Part shown: piece after piece, positions 17,194-27,800 of the stretch | Layout: the number at the start of each line of letters is the position of its first letter | Numbering within the stretch: the first letter of the stretch is position 1 | Assembly (NCBI RefSeq): GCF_007896895.1 | Contig: NZ_VOGW01000170.1 | Coordinates: forward strand, 1 to 64,000 | Length of the DNA stretch: 64,000 nt | DNA from: Streptomyces misionensis | GTDB lineage: Bacteria; Actinomycetota; Actinomycetes; Streptomycetales; Streptomycetaceae | Direction of reading: 5' to 3' | Program-made: the position numbers and the translations under genes | Notes under the pieces: model-generated | Told to the model about the DNA's origin: nothing | Databases searched by the model: none | Seen by the model: only the letters and a program-made list of their open reading frames with translations

Positions 17194-17206
17194 GGGGAAT
17201 CGCGGC

Positions 17207-17766
17207 ATGGTCACGATCGGGGAAGGACTCGACAAGGCGGTGCAGGGGGGCGTTCACCCGCCCCCCTGCCCAAGTCCGCCGGGGCACAGATGCGCTACCT
17301 GGTCCGCCAGCACCAGCGCAGTACCCGGCGGGTGGCCGAACTCCTCGGCGCCAGCCAGCGCACCGTCGAACGCTACGTGAAAAACCAGATCAAAACCCCC
17401 CGCCCACAGCTCGCCGACCGCCTCGAACGCGAAGTCCGCGCCCGCTGGCAGCCACAGATCCGCGCCCGGGCGAAGCAGACGGCAGCCACCACCGGCGGCA
17501 TCATGATCGACATCCAGGCCCGCTTCGGCTACACCGCCGCCCCCGGCAGCACCGACGACGCCCGCATCCGCCACCTCACCCTCGCCCTGCCCCCACAACA
17601 CGCCGCCCGCCTCTTCCAAGCCCAGCAGGCCGGCGCCGACGAGGACGACCTCCGCCATATCGCCGCCGAATCCCTGGGCGAGGTCTACTTCCGCGACAAC
17701 GGCCACCGCGCACACAGCCTCAAAGTCGAACTCACCGACCTGACCGACCTCGAGTTCGAACTGTAG
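17207..17766 (+). pseudogene. tpg: Terminal protein Tpg, frameshifted in two homopolymers
   Basis: The typical Tpg start VTIGEGLDKAVQ begins at the ATG; the frame is then lost at a run of six G, a second frame gives AFTRPP, and at a run of six C the third frame starts, giving KSAGAQMRYLVRQHQRSTRR. From there about 160 residues are intact: AELLGASQRTVERYVKNQI (HTH), EREVRARWQPQIRARAKQ, RFGYTAAPGSTDDARIRHL, and the end LTDLEFEL. Tpg is the protein covalently bound to 5' ends of linear Streptomyces replicons. Removing one G and one C restores the whole reading frame. A start at the internal ATG (17290) would lose about 27 residues. Confidence 0.8.
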
Positions 17767-17817
17767 ACGGTCAGAAGCGCCGAGACAGAAGACCAGGAAC
17801 AGATGCCGGGGAGAGCT

Positions 17818-18208
17818 ATGGCAACAGGGGCGTTACGGACCGTGCCGCTGGCCGGGCAGCCGACCACGTCACTGATCAACCGGGCCGCGGCCCGCTACGG
17901 CCTGCCTGCCGCCAGCATGCTGCGGCTGTGGACATGCCGCAACTCCCCCACCCGCAACGACGGCGGCAGCGTGTGAGCCGATGCGGAGATCCTGCTCAAC
18001 GAAACCGGGCGAGGTGTGCTCGCCGAGCTGTGCGGGGTCGAACCGGCCGTGCCGGCGCGTGCTCTGCCCGCGTTCACCGTGGAGCGGCAAGTGTGTGTCC
18101 GGCACGGGCGGTGGCTACTGGACGCGGACGCCGACCAGCCGCCCGTGCATCCTCCGCTCCGTGTTCCGCGAGACGACGGACTATATGCAGACCCTGCTAC
18201 CGCGCTGA
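17818..18208 (+). pseudogene. TniQ-like protein, broken
   Basis: Starts MATGALRTVPLAGQPTTSLI, then AARYGLPAASMLRLW, meets an in-frame TGA, then continues ILLNETGRGVLAELCGVEPA, LPAFTVERQVCVRHGRWLL. The order (start block, a Leu-rich middle, CVRHGRWL at the zinc-binding part) fits TniQ proteins of actinobacteria, which in Tn7-like elements link target selection to transposition. The central Cys region and the C-terminus are missing. Confidence 0.5.
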
Positions 18209-18337
18209 ACAACCAGGTGAGCTCGAATGCAGCGCTGACGGTGGCGGCTACGGCTTGTGGGACCGGTCGGCGGCCTCCAACGAGTGGTCCCCGCCGCTGC
18301 GGGAAGAGCGGCGGGGACCATCGCTGCGGTGCTGGGT

Positions 18338-21300
18338 TCAGCGGAGTTCGCTGACCTCGGTCGCCGACAGCGTCCGCGGGTAGACGTGGACGTCGGCCAC
18401 GGAGCCGGGGAACGCCAGGTACGGGGTCGTGGCGGAGGCGCTGTTGACGCAGCCGCCGATGGTCAGGGGCATGGAGGAGTCGTACTGCGGGCTGAGGTTG
18501 GTGGCGGTCCCCACCAGGGTGCCGTTCTGGTAAAGGGCCATGTTTCCGGTGTTGGTACTACCGGCGACCGGTGCCCGGAAGGTGGCGACCAGATGGGTCC
18601 AGGTCCCGACCGGGGCGCTGTTGTTGTCTCCTTCGGCGGTCGGGAAATCGGCGTTCTCGTCGTTGGTGGTCGTGGTCTGGAACATCCAGGCGGCACTGGG
18701 TTTGTCGTAGGAGAGATAGAAGGACTGGTGTTGCGTGGTGCCCTGGCAGACGGCGGTGGTGCCGAGGGCGGAGTTGATCTTGACCCAGGCGGAGACGGTG
18801 TAGTCGCCGAGTGCGTCGACCGCGCTCTGCTTGCTCTTGAGGAAGCCGGTGCTGCCATCGAAGGCGGTGCTGCCGGACAGCCCGCTCGGCGCGTCGGTAC
18901 TGAAGCTGACGCTGCCGGTCGGGGTGAGCGCGTTGAGGGACGCGGTGTCAGTGCCGTCCGCGGAGAGCTTCCACTCGTCCTCGGGCATGCCCTTGTTCCA
19001 CCCGGACGGCACGATCACGCTGCCCGCGCTCGCATCGCTCGCTGCCATGGCGTACGGATAGACGTGGACATCCGAGACGGAGCCGGGGAAGGCGTTGTAC
19101 GGCGAGGTCGCGTCAGGAGTGTTGACGCAGCCGCCGATGGTCAGGGGCATGGAGGAGTCGTACTGCGGGGTGGGGTTGACGGCGGTGCCCATCAGGGTGC
19201 CGTTCTGGTAGATCGACATCACGCCGGTGGTGTCGTCGCCGTCGACGGGGGCCGTGTAGGTGACCAGGAGATGTGTCCAGGTACCCAGGGCCCCCGTGCC
19301 GGCGTCTCCTTCCGCGGTGGGGAAGTCGGAACTGTCGTCGTTCGTGGTCGTGGTCTGGAACATCCAGCCCTGGTTGTCCCTGTCGTAGCCGACATAGAAA
19401 GCCTGGTGCTGGCTGGTTCCCTCGCAGATGGCAGTGGCCGGTCCGGCGGCCGAGTCGAGCTTCACCCAGCCGGAGACGGTGTAGTCGGCGAGGGTGTTGA
19501 CGGCTGTGTGGTCGCTCTCGAGGAACCCGGTGCTGCCGTCGAACGAGGTGGCGGCGGTGGGGGCGTTTGCCGCGTCCGGCCCGGCCGTATTGAAGGTCGC
19601 TCCGCCGACGGCGGTCAACGGGTTGTCCCCGCGTGCGTCGGTACCGTCTGCGGAAAGTTCCCACTCGTTGTCGGGGGTGTCGCTACCGGTGGCGAGCGGG
19701 GTGATCATGTTCGGTGCGATGGCGACGACGTCGGTGTTCGTGTCGGTCAGGTAAAGGTTTGCGAGGTCGGTGTAGTACGCGTCGGAGGGATTGCCGCCGG
19801 AGAGATCGGCCGCCTTCACGGTCGGCGAGGTGTCATTGCCGTCGGTGGAGACTGCCGCCGCGAAGTCGAGGACCTGTGCAGGGTAGTTGTCGAGCAGGAA
19901 GCCGTTGACCTGTTCGCGGGCGGCTTCCTGGGTGGCGGTGCCCGGGTGGGCGGCGGTGAACGGCGGGATGGTGGCGAGGTAGACGGTGAGGTTGGAGTTC
20001 TGCGTGACCGGCTGCCCGTTGTTGAAGGTCTGTCCGTCGTCGGTGCAGTAAGAACTCAGTTCGCTGTTGAGCGCGGTGAGTCCCTTTTCGACGTTCGTAG
20101 CGCAGGTATCGGCAACGCTCGTGCAGTTGAGCAGGTCGGTAGTGCCGGTGGACACGAGAACGGTGCGTACGTTGCCCTGAGCCAGCACGTTGCGGTCCAG
20201 TGGGTTGAGGGCGTTGACAGGGAAGTCACTGTTCGTGTCCTGCGGCAACAGGTTATTGCTCAGGCTGGCACTGTTCGTACCGGCGTTGAGGATGCCGTAG
20301 TCGACGGAGTTGTCCCCATTGGTGTCCTGGACGATGGCGTCGGTGATGGCGTCGCTCAGGTGGTGTCGGCCGTCGGCGCTGCCGGTGTCGGCGTTGACGC
20401 TCTGGTCGCCGTAGAGGACCAGGGAACCGGTGGGGGCTGTGGTGGGTGTGGTGACGTCAATACCGGCCAGGTACGGCAGCCCGGTGTACGTCGTCTGCGT
20501 GAAGTTGCCGGCTGCGGTGTCACCGGTTCGGTTGGTTGTGTCGCTGCTGGCCCACACGGGTGTCTGGGCCATGGCGTGGCCGGGCATGGCGGACACCGAG
20601 CCGTGCACCTGCACGCTGACCAGCAAGGTCGCCTGCTGTGGAACGGTCAGCGTCACCGGGTCGCTGGTGACGTCGCAACCTGCCGGGATGGTGACGGAGG
20701 CTTTGCTTCCGAAGGTCAGCGGGGTCGGTGGCGCGGCAGCCGTAGCGTTGTCGGTGGTGGTGTCCTGCGGGGCGATGGAGGCTGCGTCGAAGGTCACCGG
20801 GGTGGAGCCCAGGGCGTTGGACAGGTGAACTCGGACCTCGTTGGCGTCATTGGTCCCGCTATTGGTCCCGATGCTGACGTGTGCCGGGAAGCGTAGCGTC
20901 TTCCCGTTGACGTTCGCGGTGCTGCCGTCGGATTGCTGCACCTTGGCGGTGTCCTGAACTGAGGAGAAGGTACCCACCCAGTGCTGGACGGTCGACCCGC
21001 TGCCGGTGACACTCGTGGGGCGCAGGCCAAGTCCCAGGATGTGCAGGGAGGGCTGGCCGGCCTGAACGCCGTTCGTGAACAGGGGCAGGGAGATGCTGCT
21101 GATGACGGAGCCGGGGCATTGGAGCGGGACGCTGACGGCGTAGATTTTCGGACCGGAGCTCGGGCTGGTCTGGGTGTTGTCCTTGTGGTTCTCGTGGACC
21201 AGGGTCACTGAGGCCGCTGCGGTGGGTCCGCTGAGCCAGTCGGGGACGGTGTCAAGCTGGTACGACTGGTCGGCGGTGTTGCCGTTCGTTTCCAAGCAGT

Positions 21301-24300
21301 TGTTCTTGGCGTAGGTGATGGTGCCGCTGGCTCCCTTGGCCGCACCGCCGGTGGCGAAGGCGAGGAAGACCACCGCGTCGCCAGTGTTCGCGACGCCGCT
21401 GTCCGGGAGGGTGACGGTCTGGCCGGAGGCGAGCATGTTGTCGTAGGTGCCGGTGCCGAAGCTCGGCAGTGTGAAGGCGGCACCGTCCACGGTGACCGTT
21501 TTGCCGCTCTGCCAGCCGGACGTGTTGGTCAGATCGGCGGAGTTGATGCTGTTGCCGGATCCGTCGGCGTCGGCAGTGCTGGTCGTGGTGGTGAACGTGC
21601 TGGTGGCGGTGTTGTTCAGGCAGCTGCTGGTGGTGTTGATCGCGCACGTCAGCGCCGGCCCCAGCCGTAGCACGTCGATGCCGGCCTGGAACCCGGATGA
21701 GCTGGGGTTCTTGCCGGTCAGGGTGAGGGTCAGCGTGTGGACGCCCTGCTTGAGGGTGAGCAGCTGACCGCCGGAATCCTTCGGTATGCCGAGGTTGAGG
21801 AACTGGGTGGTGACGTAGGAGTTGTAGGCGTCGTAGCCGCTGATCAGCGTCGACTGCGTGGGCTTGCCCGCGTCCAGGACCAGCCGGTAGATGCCGTAGT
21901 CCTTTGCCTTGGTCAGGTTGGCCCCGAAGCTCCAGGGGCCGTCCTTGGGGATGTCGAAGCTGAGGGTGACGCTGTCACCGGAGACGACCTTGGAGGTACT
22001 GCTCTTGTTGCCGAGAAACGCCTGGTAGCCGTCGGCGAACTCGTAACCACTGCCGGCAGCCTGGCTGACCAGCTGACCATTCTTGGTGGTGGCCGTCGCC
22101 GCCGGCACGGCAGTAGTCGTGCTGTCCGTGTTGGTTGCCGTCCAGCCGGTGATCATCTTGTCGCCGTAGGCGTACGTCGGCGTGCTGGTACCGGCGTAGA
22201 AGGCGTAGGACGTCTGGGTGAGAGACGTCGAGCCGGCTTGGTCGACGGCCTTGGCGTACAGCGTGTGCGGGCCCGTTTTCCCAGGTGCGAAGGAGGGCGA
22301 GGCGCTGCCGTTGATGACCGCGGTGCCGGTGCCCGAGGCGTTGTCGGAGCTGACGTAGTACGGCACGCCGGGCGTGATTTTCGTACTCGTGGTCCATTTG
22401 GTGACACCGGTGCTGTTGTAGACGGTGTTGCCGAGCGTGCCGTCCAGGGAGAAGAGGTAGCCGGTGATGTTGTTGGTGTGGTTGTTGCTGAGGGTGAAGG
22501 TGGCCTTGTCGCCGTAGGCGGCACCGATCTGTTTGGCCGGGAACTGACTTGACGTCACGGTCGGTGCTGGTGGTGCGGAGGTGTCGACGGTGAAGTTCTG
22601 GGTCTTTGTCCAGGTGCCGGAGCCGGTCCCGGCCCAGTAGCCGGCCGCGTTCTGTGCGGTGGCCTTCCAGGTGTAGGTGCCGTCCGGCAGGTTCGGTGTG
22701 GTCCAGTCGCTGCCGTTGGTGTTGTACCGGGGGCGCTTTTTCGAATCGGTGCTCGGGCCGAAACCCTGATGTATCAGCGTGCCGGAGGAGTTGTAGACGT
22801 TGTACTCCATGCGGACCAGTTCGCTGCCGCCGGCCAGGTCAGGATCGACCGCGCGCGCGGACAGCGTCGGAGTGTGCGTGGTGGTCATCGTCTTGCCCAT
22901 GCTCACCGCGGATGGCTTGAGCGCGGGAGTGCCGTTCAGCTTGGGCCGGTAACTGTAGGTGACCGACATGGTGGCGCCGCCGCCGTAGGCAAGCTGCTTC
23001 CACTGAGTGGCGTCGTTCATGTCGGGGGACTGGACCATCAGCGTCATGCTCTTCCAGCCGCCGGCCGCCGCGCTCTGCGCACGCGAGGTCACGTCGAACT
23101 CGAGCGATGGCGGGCTGACCCAGGAATTGGCCCCATCGGTTACCGGGCAGGTGCCGGCCTCATGGCTCTTCGGGTTCGAACCCAGCGCGCCGGTGCGTCC
23201 TCCGGGCTCGTGGCCCCAGTACAGCGAGGAGGAACTCCACCCGGCGGGGCGGTCGGTGCCGTACACGGCAGCCGGGGTGTCGGAGCAGGAGGCGGCAGAG
23301 AGCTGCTTCACATACAGCGAGGCGTGTGTGACCACGGCGCCTTTGATGCCGCTGGTGTTCATCTGGTAGTACGTCCGAGCCCGTTCGCCGTTGCCGGGGT
23401 AGGAGTTGTCCCATCCCTCGCGGGCGTTGGTGGAACCCGAGGTGGACGTCGAGTTGTAGACGTTCCACCCGTTGTCCGAGATCCGAGCCCAGTCCAGCTG
23501 GGACGGCCTGCCGCTCCACTCGGGGTCGATGTAGACCGGATAGGTGGTGCTTTTGGCGGAGAGCAGGTTCTGGTCCACCCCCAGCAGCTGCTTGCCGGAC
23601 TTGAGGCTCACCCGGACCTGAGCGCGGTGCTTGCCCACCTTGGCCGCTGTTCGGTGCTCGGCTCGGGCCGATGTCACGGTCGTGGTGCGCGCCAGGGGTG
23701 CGGTACTGGTTTTCTGGACGGCGCTGTCCCACATCAGCGCGGTGTCGCTGTGGAACACCGTCCTGCCGGTGTGCCTGTCCGTGGCCTGCATGCCGCCGTC
23801 GCGCGTCGCAGCCAGCTTGATACCGGTCGTCGCTGTAGCAAGCTCCAGGTGTCTCAGGCGTGGATCTGCCGCCGCCTTGGCGGATTTGACCACGAGAACC
23901 GAGGAGTACCCGGAGGCGTCCGCGGTCAGCTGGAGGTCGACCTGGGGCAGCACCTCGGGGTACGTGGCGGTGTCACCGGACACCACCGGTGTGGGTAGGG
24001 CGCCTGGCCAGGAGAAGCCCAGCTTGTCCTCGCCGCTGCGCATCATGACCAGCGCACCGGAACCGCCGCCGGAGAACGCCACGTTCGTGACGGCGGCCTT
24101 GGGGGCCCAGGTTCCGTCGGGCTGCCGCACCAGCGTGGTGTCGATCGGCACCCACTTCCCGTCCTGGAGAGTGCGCTGCGGCATGGAGGAGTCGGTGCGG
24201 GTGAAGGTGCCATCCGGGTTGGCCACCACCACCGTTCCCGTGTCGGTGAGTTGATCGATGGTCACCGGCTGGCCTGTGGCCTTCGCCCGTGCAGAGGCGG

Positions 24301-24502
24301 ACTCGGTGGCGTTGAGGCTGCTACCGGGGGACGGCGTGTCGGACAAGTCCGCGTGCAATGACCGGGGGGAGGCGGCCGGTGCCGCTTGGGCTGCCACTGC
24401 CGAGGTCAGTGACCCGGCGGCAAGGGCCGCGACCACGGTGACGGCAACGGGTCTGGACGCGAACCGTTTGGATGCCCGTAGGGCTGAGCGAAAGGCTGAC
24501 AT
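18338..24502 (-). CDS. Giant secreted protein with SGNH-like domain and two LamG domains
   Basis: 2054 aa with a signal peptide (RFASRPVAVTVVAALAAGSL, cleavage near AAQAAPA). Residues 50-330 hold the beta-rich region typical of secreted partners of Streptomyces Rhs proteins (GKWVPIDTTLVRQPDGTWAP, IDPEWSG). Ig/fibronectin-like parts and an Asn/Ser/Thr-rich middle follow; an SGNH-like region at about 1340-1590 has GDQS at the catalytic block, so the usual GDS serine context is altered. Two LamG (concanavalin-like) domains end the protein; they are close copies of each other (FDGSTGFLES, AICEGTSQHQAF, YQNGTLMGTA). Divergent from the Rhs toxin gene, with which it probably acts at the cell surface. 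Role unproven. Confidence 0.85.
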   Translation of the reverse strand: MSAFRSALRASKRFASRPVAVTVVAALAAGSLTSAVAAQAAPAASPRSLHADLSDTPSPGSSLNATESASARAKATGQPVTIDQLTDTGTVVVANPDGTFTRTDSSMPQRTLQDGKWVPIDTTLVRQPDGTWAPKAAVTNVAFSGGGSGALVMMRSGEDKLGFSWPGALPTPVVSGDTATYPEVLPQVDLQLTADASGYSSVLVVKSAKAAADPRLRHLELATATTGIKLAATRDGGMQATDRHTGRTVFHSDTALMWDSAVQKTSTAPLARTTTVTSARAEHRTAAKVGKHRAQVRVSLKSGKQLLGVDQNLLSAKSTTYPVYIDPEWSGRPSQLDWARISDNGWNVYNSTSTSGSTNAREGWDNSYPGNGERARTYYQMNTSGIKGAVVTHASLYVKQLSAASCSDTPAAVYGTDRPAGWSSSSLYWGHEPGGRTGALGSNPKSHEAGTCPVTDGANSWVSPPSLEFDVTSRAQSAAAGGWKSMTLMVQSPDMNDATQWKQLAYGGGATMSVTYSYRPKLNGTPALKPSAVSMGKTMTTTHTPTLSARAVDPDLAGGSELVRMEYNVYNSSGTLIHQGFGPSTDSKKRPRYNTNGSDWTTPNLPDGTYTWKATAQNAAGYWAGTGSGTWTKTQNFTVDTSAPPAPTVTSSQFPAKQIGAAYGDKATFTLSNNHTNNITGYLFSLDGTLGNTVYNSTGVTKWTTSTKITPGVPYYVSSDNASGTGTAVINGSASPSFAPGKTGPHTLYAKAVDQAGSTSLTQTSYAFYAGTSTPTYAYGDKMITGWTATNTDSTTTAVPAATATTKNGQLVSQAAGSGYEFADGYQAFLGNKSSTSKVVSGDSVTLSFDIPKDGPWSFGANLTKAKDYGIYRLVLDAGKPTQSTLISGYDAYNSYVTTQFLNLGIPKDSGGQLLTLKQGVHTLTLTLTGKNPSSSGFQAGIDVLRLGPALTCAINTTSSCLNNTATSTFTTTTSTADADGSGNSINSADLTNTSGWQSGKTVTVDGAAFTLPSFGTGTYDNMLASGQTVTLPDSGVANTGDAVVFLAFATGGAAKGASGTITYAKNNCLETNGNTADQSYQLDTVPDWLSGPTAAASVTLVHENHKDNTQTSPSSGPKIYAVSVPLQCPGSVISSISLPLFTNGVQAGQPSLHILGLGLRPTSVTGSGSTVQHWVGTFSSVQDTAKVQQSDGSTANVNGKTLRFPAHVSIGTNSGTNDANEVRVHLSNALGSTPVTFDAASIAPQDTTTDNATAAAPPTPLTFGSKASVTIPAGCDVTSDPVTLTVPQQATLLVSVQVHGSVSAMPGHAMAQTPVWASSDTTNRTGDTAAGNFTQTTYTGLPYLAGIDVTTPTTAPTGSLVLYGDQSVNADTGSADGRHHLSDAITDAIVQDTNGDNSVDYGILNAGTNSASLSNNLLPQDTNSDFPVNALNPLDRNVLAQGNVRTVLVSTGTTDLLNCTSVADTCATNVEKGLTALNSELSSYCTDDGQTFNNGQPVTQNSNLTVYLATIPPFTAAHPGTATQEAAREQVNGFLLDNYPAQVLDFAAAVSTDGNDTSPTVKAADLSGGNPSDAYYTDLANLYLTDTNTDVVAIAPNMITPLATGSDTPDNEWELSADGTDARGDNPLTAVGGATFNTAGPDAANAPTAATSFDGSTGFLESDHTAVNTLADYTVSGWVKLDSAAGPATAICEGTSQHQAFYVGYDRDNQGWMFQTTTTNDDSSDFPTAEGDAGTGALGTWTHLLVTYTAPVDGDDTTGVMSIYQNGTLMGTAVNPTPQYDSSMPLTIGGCVNTPDATSPYNAFPGSVSDVHVYPYAMAASDASAGSVIVPSGWNKGMPEDEWKLSADGTDTASLNALTPTGSVSFSTDAPSGLSGSTAFDGSTGFLKSKQSAVDALGDYTVSAWVKINSALGTTAVCQGTTQHQSFYLSYDKPSAAWMFQTTTTNDENADFPTAEGDNNSAPVGTWTHLVATFRAPVAGSTNTGNMALYQNGTLVGTATNLSPQYDSSMPLTIGGCVNSASATTPYLAFPGSVADVHVYPRTLSATEVSELR

Positions 24503-24826
24503 TGAGGTTGGGGTCCTTCGCGGGACTCAGGCGGCCCCCCCTTGGGTCCGCGCCGCTGTGCATTCTGAGCCCCGGGCGAACCACGGTCCATCACCAACGA
24601 ACTTGCCCGTAACCAAAGTTGGTCCGAATTCGATGCATGCGGATCGGATTGGGTTCCGACTCGGGTGATCTCTTGAGGGTTTCACAGGAAATCCTTTGCC
24701 TGTGAAGGAGATGTAAGGGCTTAGCGTGATCCGCCGAGGGGGGCAGGAGCATGACATGCCCGTCGCTGACCTGCGCTCACATTCATTGAGCCAATGTGGG
24801 CTGGAGCTGGGAGGGGAACGCACAAC
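24503..24826. promoter_or_regulatory. Divergent promoter region of the two giant secreted proteins, with an inverted repeat at 24681-24706
   Basis: At 24681-24706 TTCACAGG and CCTGTGAA form a perfect 8-bp inverted repeat with a 10-bp spacer, a good operator candidate. A smaller palindrome ACCAA-AG-TTGGT lies at 24612-24623. The region is less GC-rich than its surroundings. Confidence 0.6.
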
Positions 24827-27800
24827 ATGGTGCGAAGAACGGGGTGGGGACCCGGCCGACCGGCCAATAACGCAGGGAGGCTTCGCCGTACAGTGTTCGT
24901 CGCCGTCGGCGCACTGATGGCGACAAGCCTGCTTCCGGCGGGTACGGCCACGGCGTCGGAACCGTCGAAGGACCACACAGTGTCCGCGACTTCATCCGGC
25001 AAGCCCATCCCCTTCACGCACCGGGCCCCCAGGCACGTCAGCGCGCCCAAGGCCTTCAAGCACTTCGACCCTCGCAGGCAAGCAAAGCTCCCAGTGGCGG
25101 GCAGCGCGGAGGTCACCCTGCCCAGCGTGCCGGCTTCCACACGGCTGCCCGCCAAGGCCACACAGGTGCGGGCCGGCACGACGCCCGTCTTGGTCGGCCC
25201 CGGCGCTGATGCGCATCCTCAGGCGGCCTCCAGCACCGCTTCCCAGCGGGTTCGGGTGACCGTGCTGGGCCAGAAGGCCACGCAGGCGGCCGGCGTCCAC
25301 GGTGTGCTCTTCACTCTCCGTCGCACCGGCCCGGGCAACGGAAAGGTCGCCCTGAGCATCGACGATTCCACCTTCCGCTACGCCTTCGGCGGTGACTTCG
25401 CCTCGCGACTTCACCTCGTCCAGCTTCCCTCGTGCGCGCTGACGACACCGAAGCTCCGCAAGTGCCAGGTCCAGTCGCCTGTGCGCACTACCCCCGGGAG
25501 GCCGCTGTCCGGGCAGGTCACCGTGCCAGGCACAACAGCCGGCGTGCCCTCCCCCTCCCGTAAGGCGCTGGCATCGTCCGGTGCAATGGCGGTCCTGGCG
25601 GCGACGTCGGGCACATCGGGCCCGTCGGGTGATTACTCGGCGACGAGCCTTTCCCCCGCGGGTACGTGGTCGATGTCAGGGAACACGGGTTCATTCACCT
25701 ACAACTATCCGATCAACGTGCCTGCGGCCATCGGCGGAAACACGCCGCAGGTGGACCTGGCATACGACTCCTCCAGCCAGGACGCGCGCACCGAGGCGAC
25801 AAACAACCAGTCCTCGTGGCTGGGCGACGGCTGGACCACGACCGAGAACTACATCGAGCGCACCTACAAGTCGTGCAAGGACGACTCCTCCTCCGGCGCG
25901 CCGGAGAACGACGGGGACGAGTGCTGGGCCGGCCAGATCCTCACTCTGTCGCTGAACGGCACGTCCACCGAGATCGTCTACGACGATGCCACCAAGACGT
26001 TCCATCCCGCCCAGGACGACGCCGACACCAAGGTGGAGGAGCTGACCGGTGCCGCCAACGGTACTGACAACAAGGAGTACTTCAAGGTCACAGAAGGGGG
26101 CGTGCAGTACTTCTTCGGCCTGAACCGGCTGCCGGGGTGGAGCGACGGCAAGGACGAGACGAAGTCCGTATGGACCGAGCCCGTCTACCGTGCGCACAGT
26201 GGCGTGTCTGCCTGTCCGGACGGCACGGACTTCGCCGCCACGTCCTGCACGCTGGGCTACCGGTTCAACCTCGACTACTCGGTGGACACCCACGGCAACG
26301 CCACAGCCTGGTACTACTCGCCTGAAACGGGTTACTACGGCGCGGACATGAAGGACACCGCGGTGTCCTACACCCGCGGAGGCACCCTCTCCCGCATCGA
26401 CTACGGCATGACCACCTCGACGATCTACGCGGGTACCGCTCCGGAGCAGATCCTGTTCGACACTGCCGAGCGCTGCATTCCGGGTACTCCATCGGGCAAC
26501 ACGTGTGCCGACAGCCAGTTCATTGCGGCGAACGCGGCGTACTGGCCCGACGTGCCAGTCGACCTCAACTGCGCCTCGGGATCGACGAACTGCACCAACC
26601 ACGGGCCAAGTTTCTGGTCCCGGAAGCGTCTGACCTCCATCACTACCCAGATACAGAGCAGCGGGGCCACGAAGCAGGTCGACAAGTACAGCTTCACCCA
26701 GTCCTTCCCCGACGGCGGCGACCATGCCCCCACGCTCTGGTTGGACTCCATCCAGCGCACCGGTCTTGACACCCTGGGTGGAGCATCGGGCAGTGCCACC
26801 ACACCGGCGGTGAGCTTCGACCCGCCGCTCCAACTGCCCAACCGGGTCGGCACGATGCCGCAGATGCCGCTGATGTACCACGACCGCATCCAGACTGTCA
26901 CCAGCGAGACAGGTGCGCAGACCACTCTCACCTACGACCGGCCCGACTGCTCCAAGGCACCGGCGAGCGACCCCAACGATCCGACGGACGCGGCCGCCCA
27001 GGCATTCGCCTCCACCAACACACTGTCCTGTTTCCCCGCGTACTGGACCCCCGAGGGCCAGCCGGCGCCATGGATGGACTGGTTCTACAAGTACAAGGTC
27101 ACCTCGGTCGTCACAATCGACCCGCACAACTCCTACCAGGACGGCAAACAGCCGGAGTTGGAGACGGACTACGTCTACAAGGGAAACCCCGGCTGGCACT
27201 ACGACGACAACGAAGTGGTCAAGGCCAAGAACCGCACCTGGGGCCAGTTCAGGGGCTACCCCGAAGTCGACGTCACCACCGGCGACCCGAACGTCTTCCA
27301 CACGACGAACGGCGTCGAGGTCCATGACCAGAAGACGTTGACAAAGACGTACTACTTCCTGGGCATGAACGGTGACACCCTGCCGGGCGGCAAGACCCGC
27401 TCGGTGCCCGACCTGACCAGCCAGGACGGTACGACCTCGGTTGCCGACGCCGACGGCCTGGCAGGACAAACCTTCGAGACCGACACCTACACCGCCTCCG
27501 GCGGAAGCCTGGCCAAGGCCGCTGTCAACGTGCCCACAATCATCGGCCCCACAGCCACCCGCAAGCGAAGCGGCCTGCCCGATCTGACGGCCCAAATGGC
27601 GCGTACCACCAAGTCGCTGACGCGCGAAGCCGTGTCGTACGGCTGGCGCAAGACGGAGACCGATACCTTCTACAACACGACTTTGGGCAAGTCGACCACC
27701 GGTATGCAAGTGCAGGTCGATGACCGCGGCGAGACCGCTGACAGCGACAACGTCGCCAAGTGCACCTACACCCGTTATCTGACGGGCAAGGTGGACACCT

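Noticed and set aside
18257..20896. Open 879-aa frame on the forward strand
   Set aside because: It is the antisense shadow of the giant LamG protein; Gly/Val-rich composition and no domain.
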